A stretch of DNA of 8,523 nt, from positions 1 through 8,523 of the forward strand of contig JAJYLU010000054.1 of assembly GCA_021787505.1 (NCBI GenBank), read 5' to 3'. This DNA comes from Nitrospirota bacterium (GTDB taxonomy: Bacteria > Nitrospirota > Thermodesulfovibrionia > Thermodesulfovibrionales > UBA6898). Below, piece after piece: positions 1-6,085 of this stretch; position 1 is the stretch's first letter; every line of letters begins with the position of its first letter. The translations under genes were made by a program, and so were the position numbers. Below the pieces are notes generated by a model, which saw nothing but the letters and a program-made list of their open reading frames with translations, did not search any database and was not told the DNA's origin.

Positions 1-71
1 GATTAGCTCAGTGGGAGAGCGCTCCCTTCACACGGGAGAGGTCGCTGGTTCAATCCCAGCATCGCCTACCA
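1..71 (+). tRNA. tRNA-Val (anticodon CAC), 5' end cut by the window edge
   Basis: The D-arm (GCTC...GAGC), a 5-bp anticodon stem (CTCCC 22-26 with GGGAG 34-38) and the T-arm (GCTGG / CCAGC around TTCAATC) are all visible. The seven-base anticodon loop 27-33 is TTCACAC, giving anticodon CAC at 29-31, which reads GTG (Val). The 3' acceptor strand ATCGCCT, discriminator A68 and an encoded CCA (69-71) are present. Only the last three bases of the 5' acceptor strand (GAT) are in the window, so about four bases are missing at the left edge. It is not a pseudogene as far as it can be seen. Confidence 0.95.
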
Positions 72-188
72 TTAACCTTAGACCCGCAAGCCGGGACCAG
101 GAAAATCTTGCCATAGCGCGGGTCAGTAATGAACTGCTCTTTGCCGGCCCTTGAAATAAGCCTGCGAATGTATTTAGAATTAATATAG
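72..188. other. tRNA / operon intergenic spacer
   Basis: The spacer holds the promoter at 151-180 and one possible structure: GACCCGC (81-87) is complementary to GCGGGTC (118-124) over a 30-nt loop, and GCAAG (86-90) is complementary to CTTGC (107-111) as an alternative. No T-tract follows, so it is not a convincing terminator. On the minus strand the spacer stays open and uses codons that look coding, but it has no start codon of its own (see findings). Confidence 0.4.
151..180 (+). promoter_or_regulatory. Sigma-70-type promoter of the binding-protein/kinase/regulator operon
   Basis: TTGAAA (151-156, 5 of 6 to the -35 consensus) and TAGAAT (175-180, 5 of 6 to the -10 consensus) are separated by 18 bp. 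The predicted transcription start, 6-8 nt after the -10 box, falls at about 186-188, directly before the ATG at 189. The mRNA would be leaderless or nearly so, which fits the absence of a Shine-Dalgarno sequence. This is a prediction from consensus matching only. Confidence 0.5.
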
Positions 189-1097
189 ATGTTTAGAATA
201 TTCGCAGTAGTATTTGTTTGCCTGGCTCTTACGGCGGCCTGCAGCAGGAGAGAAGCGCCGGTCCCGCAAAAAACGGTCGAAGAAAAAAATCTTGTCATAG
301 GACTTATTCCCGAGGAGCACATATTCGATCAGCTCGACAGATACAAGCCCATTGCCGATTATCTTTCAGGGAAAATCGGCATGAAGATAAAGCTGAAGGT
401 CCTCCCACGTTACGGCAATATCATCGATAACTTTGTCTCAAGCGGGATGGACGGGGCATTTTTCGGAAGTTTCACGTATACCCTTGCCCATGCAAAACTC
501 GGAGTCGAAGTCCTTGCAAGGCCTGAAAACATCGAGGGCATATCCACGTATCACGGGTTGATCTTTGTCAGGAAGGACAGCGGCATCAGGACGGCGGAGG
601 ACATGAAGGGGAAAAGATTTGCCTTCGTGGACAAGGCTACGACAGCGGGATATTTGCTTCCCATCGAATACTTCTGCAAACACGGCATAAGGAATTACAA
701 GGCATATTTGAAAGAGGCCTACTTTACAGGGACCCATGAAGACGCGATATATGACGTTCTCAACAAGAAGGCCGACGTGGGCGCAGCAAAGAATACGGTT
801 TACGAGAGACTTGCGAAGGAGGACGCAAAGATAAAGAAAGAGCTGATTGTCCTTGAAAGGTCCCCCAATGTCCCCGAAAACGGTCTGGCGGTCAGAAAGG
901 ACCTTGACAATTCTCTTAAGAAAAAACTGAAAGATGCGCTCCTGTCGATGCAGAATGATCCCGAAGGCGCGAAGGTGCTGGCGGCCTTCGGCGCCCGCAG
1001 GTTTATTGAAACAACAGACCAGGATTATAAGTCAGTGGCCGATTATGCAAAGGAAGCGGGCATCGATCTTTCCACGTATGACTACATGAATGAGTAA
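189..1097 (+). CDS. PhnD-type periplasmic substrate-binding lipoprotein
   Basis: The 302-aa protein starts with a hydrophobic signal segment (residues 4-17) ending in T-A-A-C, a slightly atypical lipobox with lipidation at Cys18. The rest matches the phosphate/phosphonate-binding (PhnD) fold: an opening beta strand LVIGLIPEE, a G-x-F-F-G-S-F-T-Y block near residues 94-102, S-G-I-R-T-A-E-D-M-K-G-K near 131-142, and F-V-D-K-A-T-T-A-G-Y near 145-154, where this family binds the oxyanion. No ABC permease or ATPase is adjacent. The gene instead overlaps a sensor kinase by 1 nt (TAATG), so it more likely presents a ligand to that kinase than feeds a transporter (inference). An in-frame TAG at 186-188 immediately precedes the ATG, which fixes the start. 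There is no Shine-Dalgarno sequence. The ligand is unknown. Confidence 0.85.
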   Translation: MFRIFAVVFVCLALTAACSRREAPVPQKTVEEKNLVIGLIPEEHIFDQLDRYKPIADYLSGKIGMKIKLKVLPRYGNIIDNFVSSGMDGAFFGSFTYTLAHAKLGVEVLARPENIEGISTYHGLIFVRKDSGIRTAEDMKGKRFAFVDKATTAGYLLPIEYFCKHGIRNYKAYLKEAYFTGTHEDAIYDVLNKKADVGAAKNTVYERLAKEDAKIKKELIVLERSPNVPENGLAVRKDLDNSLKKKLKDALLSMQNDPEGAKVLAAFGARRFIETTDQDYKSVADYAKEAGIDLSTYDYMNE

Positions 1098-2932
1098 TGA
1101 AGAAGAAGGTAATATGGATTCTCGGCATCTCCTCTTTCCTGTCTTTTGCTGCGGGTATCTACATTATCATTACCATCCAAAAGACCACTTCGGAGCTTGA
1201 CAACCTTATAAAACTCCATCAGGTCGAGATACTGAGGGAGCATCTGCTCATACGGATCAAAAGGGTCCAGTCCGACCTGAGCCTCAAGGGTACGCGCTAT
1301 GCGAGGGGGGTCGACACAATCGTTACGGACGTAACGAACATGGAAGGGGCGGTAGACATTTGCTTCGACTGTCATCACGCTCCGGCGGTGATGGAAAGGC
1401 TCAGGAATCTGAAAGGACACATAGGAGAGTACAAAGAGTCGTTAAGCAGGGTGCTGACCATAAGGGCGAACGAGGAGAGACTGCAGAGCGAGGAGGACGC
1501 AGCTTTCAAGACCGGAGAGGATTTGATCAGGCAGATCGACACGATGATAGCCATAACGACAAGCAAGCTCACGGGGAAGACGGAAACAGCCCTTGACAAG
1601 ATCGGCCGTACGAAGGTCATACTCTTCGTCCTTGTGGCGTCGGGGCCTTTTCTTGCGGCCGGATTGGGTTTTATTTTCATAAGGGGCTTCACAAAACCGG
1701 TGGGAGCTCTCCTTAACGCCACAAGGAGATTAAAGAGCGGCGATCTGGACTTCAGGGTCGCAGCGTTAAAAGACGAGTTCGGTGAAGTGGCCGAGTCCTT
1801 CAACGAAATGGCCGGCTCCCTTAAAGAGCAGATGTACAAGATAGAAGAAAGCGAGAAACGGTATCGCGCCCTCTTTGAAAGGGCCGGGGACGCTATCTTC
1901 ATTATCGATGCGGAAGGAGAAAACAGGCTGCGGATCGCGGCGGCGAATCAGGCCGCGGCAGAAATGCACGGTTATACCGTGGCAGAGCTGCTGGGGCTGA
2001 AGATCACCGACCTTGATACCCCGGAGGCCGCTGAACGGGCGCAGCAGCGGGTCCAGCGTGTACTCGACGGGGAATGGATACACACGGAAATAACCCATCG
2101 CAGGAGAGACGGTTCCGTCTTTCCCGTGGAGATCAGCGCCGGACTGCTTGAATTGAGCGATCATAAGTATGTACTGGCTTTTGACCGCGACATCTCCGAG
2201 CGCAAAGAGGCTGAGGAGGCCCTGCAGAGGGTGGAGCAGATGAGGGTGGTCGGGGAGCTGGCCGCGGGATTGGCCCACGAAATCAAGAACCCCCTGACCG
2301 GCATTAAGGCCTCGATGGAAGTGCTTTCCGAGGAAGCTGTCGTGCCGGAAGAAGACAGAAAGATCCTGATGAAGGTGGTGGGAGAGATAAAGAGAATAGA
2401 ATCTCTTCTGAAGGACCTCCTTAACTTCGCAAGGCCCCCAAAACCCCAGTTTACTACGGTGAACATTAATAGAGTCCTTAATACGGCCCTCACTTTTTCG
2501 TTTCAGAATGGCTCATCGTCGGAGAAGTCAAGGCCGGTCACCGTCGTGAAAGACCTTGACGAACATCTTCCGGAATTGACGGCCGACCCTCAACAGCTGC
2601 AGCAGGTTTTCATGAATATTCTGCTCAATGCGGGCGATTCCATGGCGGACGGCGGGACATTGACGGCGGAGACGTCCTATGATAAATCCAGGCAGTCAAT
2701 CCGGATAACTATCTCCGATACGGGGAAGGGGATCGACGAGAAGGAGATGGACAAGATCTTCCAGCCTTTCTTTACCACCAAACCCAAGGGAACGGGCCTC
2801 GGTCTGGCCATCACCAAGCGTCTTATCGAGCAGCACGGCGGGACCATAAAGGTGCATAACAACGACGGCAAAGGTGCGACATTTGAGATCAGCATACCAT
2901 TGAGTCAGGCTTCAGGGACAAGGCCGGCATGA
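1097..2932 (+). CDS. Membrane sensor histidine kinase with periplasmic heme c motif (HAMP-PAS-HisKA-HATPase)
   Basis: A 611-aa inner-membrane kinase. Domains in order: TM1 (about 5-27); a mostly helical periplasmic domain (28-172) carrying C89-F-D-C-H93, a c-type heme attachment motif followed by H94; TM2 (about 174-195); HAMP (196-248); PAS (about 254-370) with the usual D-I-S-E-R-K exit; HisKA with phosphoacceptor H394 in A-H-E-I-K-N-P; and an HATPase with the N box N507-I-L-L-N-A, G1 box D541-T-G-K-G and G2 box G565-T-G-L-G-L. All catalytic motifs are intact. The start overlaps the preceding stop by 1 nt, and the stop overlaps the next gene by 4 nt, so partner and regulator are translationally coupled. 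The CXXCH lies outside the membrane, where c-type heme is attached, so a redox or gas signal sensed by heme is plausible (inference). The motif could also be fortuitous. Confidence 0.92.
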   Translation: MKKKVIWILGISSFLSFAAGIYIIITIQKTTSELDNLIKLHQVEILREHLLIRIKRVQSDLSLKGTRYARGVDTIVTDVTNMEGAVDICFDCHHAPAVMERLRNLKGHIGEYKESLSRVLTIRANEERLQSEEDAAFKTGEDLIRQIDTMIAITTSKLTGKTETALDKIGRTKVILFVLVASGPFLAAGLGFIFIRGFTKPVGALLNATRRLKSGDLDFRVAALKDEFGEVAESFNEMAGSLKEQMYKIEESEKRYRALFERAGDAIFIIDAEGENRLRIAAANQAAAEMHGYTVAELLGLKITDLDTPEAAERAQQRVQRVLDGEWIHTEITHRRRDGSVFPVEISAGLLELSDHKYVLAFDRDISERKEAEEALQRVEQMRVVGELAAGLAHEIKNPLTGIKASMEVLSEEAVVPEEDRKILMKVVGEIKRIESLLKDLLNFARPPKPQFTTVNINRVLNTALTFSFQNGSSSEKSRPVTVVKDLDEHLPELTADPQQLQQVFMNILLNAGDSMADGGTLTAETSYDKSRQSIRITISDTGKGIDEKEMDKIFQPFFTTKPKGTGLGLAITKRLIEQHGGTIKVHNNDGKGATFEISIPLSQASGTRPA

Positions 2933-4317
2933 AGAAGGGGAAGGTCTTTCTCATCGATGATGATGAGCTCATTGTGGCCATGCTCTCACGGGCATTGAAA
3001 AACGAGGGCTATGAGGTCGGCTCGGAATCCCAATCCTTTGCCGCTATTTCGGACAGGGTCGGGTCATGGTCTCCCGATGTGGTATTGCTCGATATGAGGC
3101 TCCCCGGCACGAGCGGCGTCGAAATACTCGAAGAGATCAAGAGAAGCAGGGCCGATACGGAGGTGGTCATGCTGACGGCGAATGACCACGTTGAGACCGC
3201 CATCAAATGCATGAAACTCGGGGCGGCCGATTATCTGACCAAGCCTTTCAATATCGATGAGGTGAAGATTGTCGTAAAGAATATTATTGAGAGAGAGAGC
3301 CTGAAACAGGAGGTAAACTACCTCAGAAAGTTTTACTCGGACACCTTCGAAAAAGAGATAGTCGGGGAATCGGACACCATAAAGGAGCTCAAGAAAAAGG
3401 CGGAGAAGATGGCCCTCTCCGGCGTGTCCATGATCCTCATCACAGGTGAAAGCGGCACCGGCAAGGAGCTTGTCGCGCGTTATATACACGGCATGATCAA
3501 CTGCGACCCCGGCAAGGGGTGCGCCCCTTTTATCGCGATCAACTGCACGGCCCTTCCCGAGAACCTTCTTGAGAGTGAGCTCTTCGGCTACGAGAAGGGC
3601 GCCTTTACAGATGCACGGACCGAAAAGAAAGGGATGTTCGAGCTTGCAAACGGAGGCACGATACTCCTTGACGAGATAGGCGATATGAAGCTAAGTCTCC
3701 AGAGCAAGCTCCTGCGTGTCCTGGAGGAGAGGACAATACGGCGGATCGGGGGACAGAAAGAGATCCCTGTTGACGTCACGGTAATCGCCACGACGAACAA
3801 GGATATCTCCGAGGCGGTCGAAAAGGGCGAGTTCAGGACGGACCTCTTCTACCGGCTGAATGTCTTTTCGCTTTTCATCCCTCCGCTGCGGGAACGAAGA
3901 GAAGATATCCCGGCAATTTCGGAATACTATCTCAACCGCTTTGCCGAAAAGTACGGGAATAAGACGGTAAGGGGCTTTTCCCCCGAAGCTGAAAAGCTCA
4001 TGATCTCGTACAACTGGCCCGGAAATGTCAGAGAGCTCAGGAATGTTGTGGAAAGGATCGTGGTGCTCGAAAGCGCCGCAACCATAATGCCGGAGCATTT
4101 GCCGAGAGAGGTCATCATTCCGGGACTCAGCGCGGCCGGCAGGTTTGGGGGAAGGTTTATCCTCCCGGAGAACGGTATTTCCCTTGATGATCTCGAAAAG
4201 GACTTTATCATGCAGGCCCTTGAAAGGGCGAAGAACAATAAGACGCTTGCGGCAAAATTATTGAATATAAGCTACGACTCTTTCAGGTATCAGATTAAGA
4301 AGTTCGGGCTTGAATGA
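2929..4317 (+). CDS. NtrC-family sigma-54 activator response regulator
   Basis: The 462-aa protein has three domains. The REC domain (1-120) has acidic D10-D11-D12, phosphoacceptor D55, T83 and K105. The AAA+ domain has Walker A G173-E-S-G-T-G-K-E180, the sigma-54-contacting loop G224-A-F-T-D-A229, and Walker B G242-G-T-I-L-L-D-E249. A Fis-type helix-turn-helix occupies about 420-462. It overlaps the kinase gene by 4 nt (ATGA), so the two form a cognate pair. It should activate sigma-54 promoters by ATP hydrolysis from upstream sites; two near-consensus sigma-54 promoters lie about 0.4 and 0.8 kb downstream. Between Walker A and the GAFTDA loop, the segment before P-F-I-A-I-N-C is about four residues longer than usual and contains C192-x5-C198. 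No sign of truncation or frameshift. Confidence 0.95.
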   Translation: MKKGKVFLIDDDELIVAMLSRALKNEGYEVGSESQSFAAISDRVGSWSPDVVLLDMRLPGTSGVEILEEIKRSRADTEVVMLTANDHVETAIKCMKLGAADYLTKPFNIDEVKIVVKNIIERESLKQEVNYLRKFYSDTFEKEIVGESDTIKELKKKAEKMALSGVSMILITGESGTGKELVARYIHGMINCDPGKGCAPFIAINCTALPENLLESELFGYEKGAFTDARTEKKGMFELANGGTILLDEIGDMKLSLQSKLLRVLEERTIRRIGGQKEIPVDVTVIATTNKDISEAVEKGEFRTDLFYRLNVFSLFIPPLRERREDIPAISEYYLNRFAEKYGNKTVRGFSPEAEKLMISYNWPGNVRELRNVVERIVVLESAATIMPEHLPREVIIPGLSAAGRFGGRFILPENGISLDDLEKDFIMQALERAKNNKTLAAKLLNISYDSFRYQIKKFGLE

Positions 4318-4335
4318 ATAGAACAGCGCTCTATT
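4317..4335. terminator. Weak symmetric hairpin between convergent genes
   Basis: AATAGA (4317-4322) pairs with TCTATT (4330-4335) around a 7-nt loop. It covers the 13-bp gap and both stop codons of the convergent genes. The stem is AT-rich with no T-tract, so it is at best a weak bidirectional terminator. Confidence 0.2.
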
Positions 4336-4717
4336 GGATCTGGCGGCCGTTGCCGCTCAGGGCGCTTTCCACAATCTCCCTTACCTGAGGAAGGTTGAAA
4401 GGCTTGGGAACAAAGTGAAAGGCGTTATCCTGGATCTCCTTCCTTGTGACATCGTCTAAATCATAAGATGTCATCATGACCACCTTCGTCCCCGGAGAAA
4501 CCTCCTTTATTCTCTTCATAAGGTCGATCCCGTCGCCGCCGGGGATGTGAATGTCAAGAAAACAGAGATCGTACTTGCAAGTATCTATCTCTGCGACCGC
4601 GTCTTTGCCGTTGTTGACCGTCTTGATCTCTTTGTCGACGTTGCCGAGATTGCGGATCGTCTTGGAAAGACCCAAGAGAATCAGCTCCTCATCGTCGACA
4701 ATCAATATCCTTTTCAT
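4331..4717 (-). CDS. Stand-alone receiver-domain (CheY-like) response regulator
   Basis: Read from the ATG at 4717, this is a 128-aa single REC domain starting M-K-R-I-L-I-V-D-D-E-E. It has acidic D8-D9, phosphoacceptor D55 in C-F-L-D-I-H-I-P-G, T84 and K106 in V-P-K-P-F, so all phosphotransfer residues are present. There is no output domain. The frame stays open upstream to an ATG at 4786, but those 23 residues are not REC sequence, and the predicted sigma-54 promoter at 4731-4746 would start transcription at about 4720, so the shorter start is chosen. There is no Shine-Dalgarno sequence. It is convergent with the activator gene and divergent from the NHL gene. It could receive phosphate from the kinase at 1097-2932 as a sink, or act through protein contact (inference). 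Confidence 0.88.
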   Translation of the reverse strand: MKRILIVDDEELILLGLSKTIRNLGNVDKEIKTVNNGKDAVAEIDTCKYDLCFLDIHIPGGDGIDLMKRIKEVSPGTKVVMMTSYDLDDVTRKEIQDNAFHFVPKPFNLPQVREIVESALSGNGRQIQ

Positions 4718-4730
4718 CAGGTCATCGTTA

Positions 4731-4746
4731 AGCAAATAATGTACCA
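4731..4746 (-). promoter_or_regulatory. Sigma-54 promoter for the stand-alone receiver gene
   Basis: The minus strand reads TGGTACATTATTTGCT. Against TGGCACG-N4-TTGCW, 10 of 12 defined positions match, including the invariant GG and GC at correct spacing. The predicted start is about 4720, three bases before the ATG at 4717. Confidence 0.6.
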
Positions 4747-4748
4747 CG

Positions 4749-4771
4749 AAAAAAAATAACCTTTTCAAGGT
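4749..4771 (-). terminator. Short intrinsic-terminator-like hairpin facing the receiver promoter
   Basis: On the minus strand, ACCTT-GAA-AAGGT (4771 down to 4759) is followed by TA and a run of eight T. The stem is only 5 bp, so termination would be weak. It sits just upstream of the sigma-54 promoter at 4731-4746 and could insulate it from transcription arriving from the right. Confidence 0.25.
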
Positions 4772-4778
4772 GTTAGGG

Positions 4779-4802
4779 ATGACCAAGTATGGGTCATATG
4801 AC
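4779..4802. promoter_or_regulatory. Palindromic operator candidate
   Basis: ATGACC (4779-4784) and GGTCAT (4792-4797) form an inverted repeat with a 7-bp spacer. It overlaps a perfect 10-bp palindrome GTCATATGAC (4793-4802), giving three GTCAT-type half-sites. It lies at about -59 to -82 relative to the predicted receiver start at 4720, a reasonable place for an activator or repressor site. The binding protein is unknown. Confidence 0.35.
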
Positions 4803-4883
4803 GGAAATCAGTGAAATTACCCATAAAAACAGGATTTTCGCCTTTCAATAATGCAGAACTATTTCCGGCCAAGATTTGCATGA

Positions 4884-4954
4884 GCGGCGAGGACCGCAAA
4901 GTAAGTCAAAAACCCCCGGATAACTTTCCGCCGACCGGGGCAGCCCGAAGGTCC
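4884..4954 (+). ncRNA. Candidate structured RNA with nested pseudoknot potential
   Basis: Complementary arms, in order: CGGCG (4885-4889) with CGCCG (4929-4933); GGACC (4891-4895) with GGTCC (4950-4954); AAAGT (4898-4902) with ACTTT (4923-4927); CCCCGG (4914-4919) with CCGGGG (4935-4940); and an alternative small hairpin CGGG-GCAG-CCCG (4936-4947). The arm order matches a nested double pseudoknot, as in HDV-like ribozymes and some riboswitches. GCGG (4884-4887) / CCGC (4894-4897) is a competing local hairpin. A weak -10-like AATAAT (4847-4852) lies upstream. No known RNA family could be assigned, and some of these pairings are expected by chance in GC-rich sequence. Confidence 0.28.
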
Positions 4955-4982
4955 ACTTATATTGTAGTCCGAAACTATTTTC

Positions 4983-5022
4983 CCACCTGGTAAACTCACC
5001 AGCTCCACCTGGTAATTTTACC
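4983..5022 (+). promoter_or_regulatory. Enhancer candidate: two 11-bp direct repeats, 22 bp apart
   Basis: CCACCTGGTAA occurs at 4983-4993 and again at 5005-5015. The 22-bp period is two helical turns, placing both copies on one DNA face. Each contains the ACC-T-GGT dyad. CTGGT (4987-4991) / ACCAG (4998-5002) and GGTAA-TT-TTACC (5011-5022) add further symmetry. The copies lie about 110-142 bp upstream of the predicted start at 5125, the usual range for sigma-54 activator sites. The activator encoded at 2929-4317 is the obvious candidate ligand (inference). Confidence 0.5.
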
Positions 5023-5057
5023 GTTTCCGGGCACCAATGAGGACCCATGCGTCTCCG

Positions 5058-5070
5058 TAACATATTGTTA
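5058..5070 (+). promoter_or_regulatory. IHF-like site between enhancer and promoter
   Basis: TAACATATTGTTA matches YAANNNNTTGATW (reverse complement of the IHF consensus) with one mismatch. At about -55 to -67 it sits between the repeat pair and the sigma-54 promoter, where IHF typically bends DNA so an activator can reach the polymerase. The motif is degenerate, so the position carries much of the weight. Confidence 0.35.
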
Positions 5071-5098
5071 TTAATGGCCTTTTTGTCCCCGACCTATC

Positions 5099-5114
5099 TG
5101 GCATATGGCTTGCT
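5099..5114 (+). promoter_or_regulatory. Sigma-54 promoter for the NHL-cytochrome transcript
   Basis: TGGCATATGGCTTGCT matches TGGCACG-N4-TTGCW at 10 of 12 defined positions, with the full TGGCA and TTGCT blocks at exact spacing. The start should be near 5125, four bases before the ATG at 5129. A sigma-54 activator is encoded nearby, which strengthens the call. Confidence 0.7.
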
Positions 5115-5128
5115 CTTATAGATGACAA

Positions 5129-6085
5129 ATGAAAAGCATACCAAAGAAGTATCAGGTAATTTTCGCGGCGCTCATTCTTGTCCTGACCACCCTTCCCGCC
5201 GGGGCCGCGGCGGAAAACGTCCGCACATCCTATCTCTATAGCCTTTCGGACTTCAGCGGCGTTGTGCCTTACGGCTGGGTAAACGTCTTTCCGGACAACA
5301 AGATGGGCGAGATCTACGTGACCGATGTGGCAGACAATTCAGTCAGGATCTTCAACCAGGAAGGCATGGAGATCTACAGCTTCGGCGACGACGGCAGCCT
5401 CGGCATCATCTATGACGTGACGCTCGATAATAAGGGCAACATCCTCGTCCTCTCTTATGACTATCATTCGAAATACTCTGTGCTGCTGGCCAATTTCAGG
5501 GCTGAGCTGCTGTCTAAGATCGATATCAAAAACCTCCCGGCGGGGTTTGAAAAAGAGTTCAGGCCGACTGAAATCCTTTACCGGGACGGACATATCTATT
5601 TGGTGGACAAGGGCTCCATGAGGGTGGTACTGACCGATTCAAAAGGTCTCTTTGAAAAGAGCTACGATCTCTTCTCTGTCCTCAAGCTCGAAGGGAAAAA
5701 GAGGTACGACATCGAGATTTCGGGGTTCAGTATCGACAAGGACGGAAACATGCTGTTTACGGTCCCCGTCATCTTCAAGGCGTTCAGGTATTCTCCCGAC
5801 GGAAAACTGGCCGCCTTTGGCCAACGCGGGGGCGCGCCGGGAAAATTCAACGTCATTTCGGGTATTGCAGAGGATGACAAGGGAAACCTCTATGTCGCCG
5901 ATGTGCTCAAGTCCGCAGTGCTTGTATTCGATAAGGACCTCAAGTTCGTGACGCAATTCAGCCAGAGAGGTCTTGATCCCGGAGACCTTGTAGCGCCGAA
6001 AGAGATTGCATACCAAAACGGAAAATTGTATGTGACCCAGAGCATGAACAGGGGGGTCAGCGTTTTTGGGATCAACTATGAATAA
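5129..6085 (+). CDS. Exported NHL-repeat beta-propeller protein
   Basis: The 318-aa protein has a cleavable signal peptide (basic start K2...K6-K7, hydrophobic 10-22, A-G-A-A-A ending near residue 28). It then carries recurring NHL-type blades: G-E-I-Y-V-T-D-V with V-R-I-F, G-N-I-L-V-L-S-Y, G-H-I-Y-L-V-D, G-N-M-L-F-T-V, G-N-L-Y-V-A-D-V with V-L-V-F-D, and G-K-L-Y-V-T-Q-S with V-S-V-F-G. That is enough for one propeller, acting in the periplasm or beyond. No heme motif or enzyme active site is seen. It is the first gene of the transcript leading to the OmcS-like cytochrome. From memory, Geobacter sulfurreducens also has an NHL protein gene next to omcS, so a role in export, assembly or anchoring of the cytochrome is a fair guess. 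There is no Shine-Dalgarno sequence before the ATG. Confidence 0.85.
   Translation: MKSIPKKYQVIFAALILVLTTLPAGAAAENVRTSYLYSLSDFSGVVPYGWVNVFPDNKMGEIYVTDVADNSVRIFNQEGMEIYSFGDDGSLGIIYDVTLDNKGNILVLSYDYHSKYSVLLANFRAELLSKIDIKNLPAGFEKEFRPTEILYRDGHIYLVDKGSMRVVLTDSKGLFEKSYDLFSVLKLEGKKRYDIEISGFSIDKDGNMLFTVPVIFKAFRYSPDGKLAAFGQRGGAPGKFNVISGIAEDDKGNLYVADVLKSAVLVFDKDLKFVTQFSQRGLDPGDLVAPKEIAYQNGKLYVTQSMNRGVSVFGINYE

Noticed and set aside
50..322. 90-aa minus-strand ORF
   Set aside because: It overlaps the tRNA and the antisense of the binding-protein signal peptide. Only the 72-188 part looks coding, and that part has no start.
1375..2278. Long minus-strand ORFs (175 and 170 aa) across the kinase gene
   Set aside because: Both are antisense to intact, conserved kinase domains, and their products show no recognisable family.
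4718..4786. Longer N-terminus for the receiver protein, from ATG 4786
   Set aside because: The extra 23 residues are not REC-like, and they would lie upstream of the predicted transcription start at 4720.
4875..4902. Hammerhead ribozyme core
   Set aside because: A stem GCGG/CCGC is flanked by ATGA and AAA, but the required CUGAUGA and GAAA core sequences are not present.
4881..4954. GEMM-I (c-di-GMP / cGAMP) riboswitch, known upstream of Geobacter cytochrome genes
   Set aside because: Only short boxes resemble it (CCGCAAAG and GGCAGCCCG). The GGGCAAACC segment and the GAAA-capped hairpin expected before GCAAAG are missing. A covariance search would be decisive.
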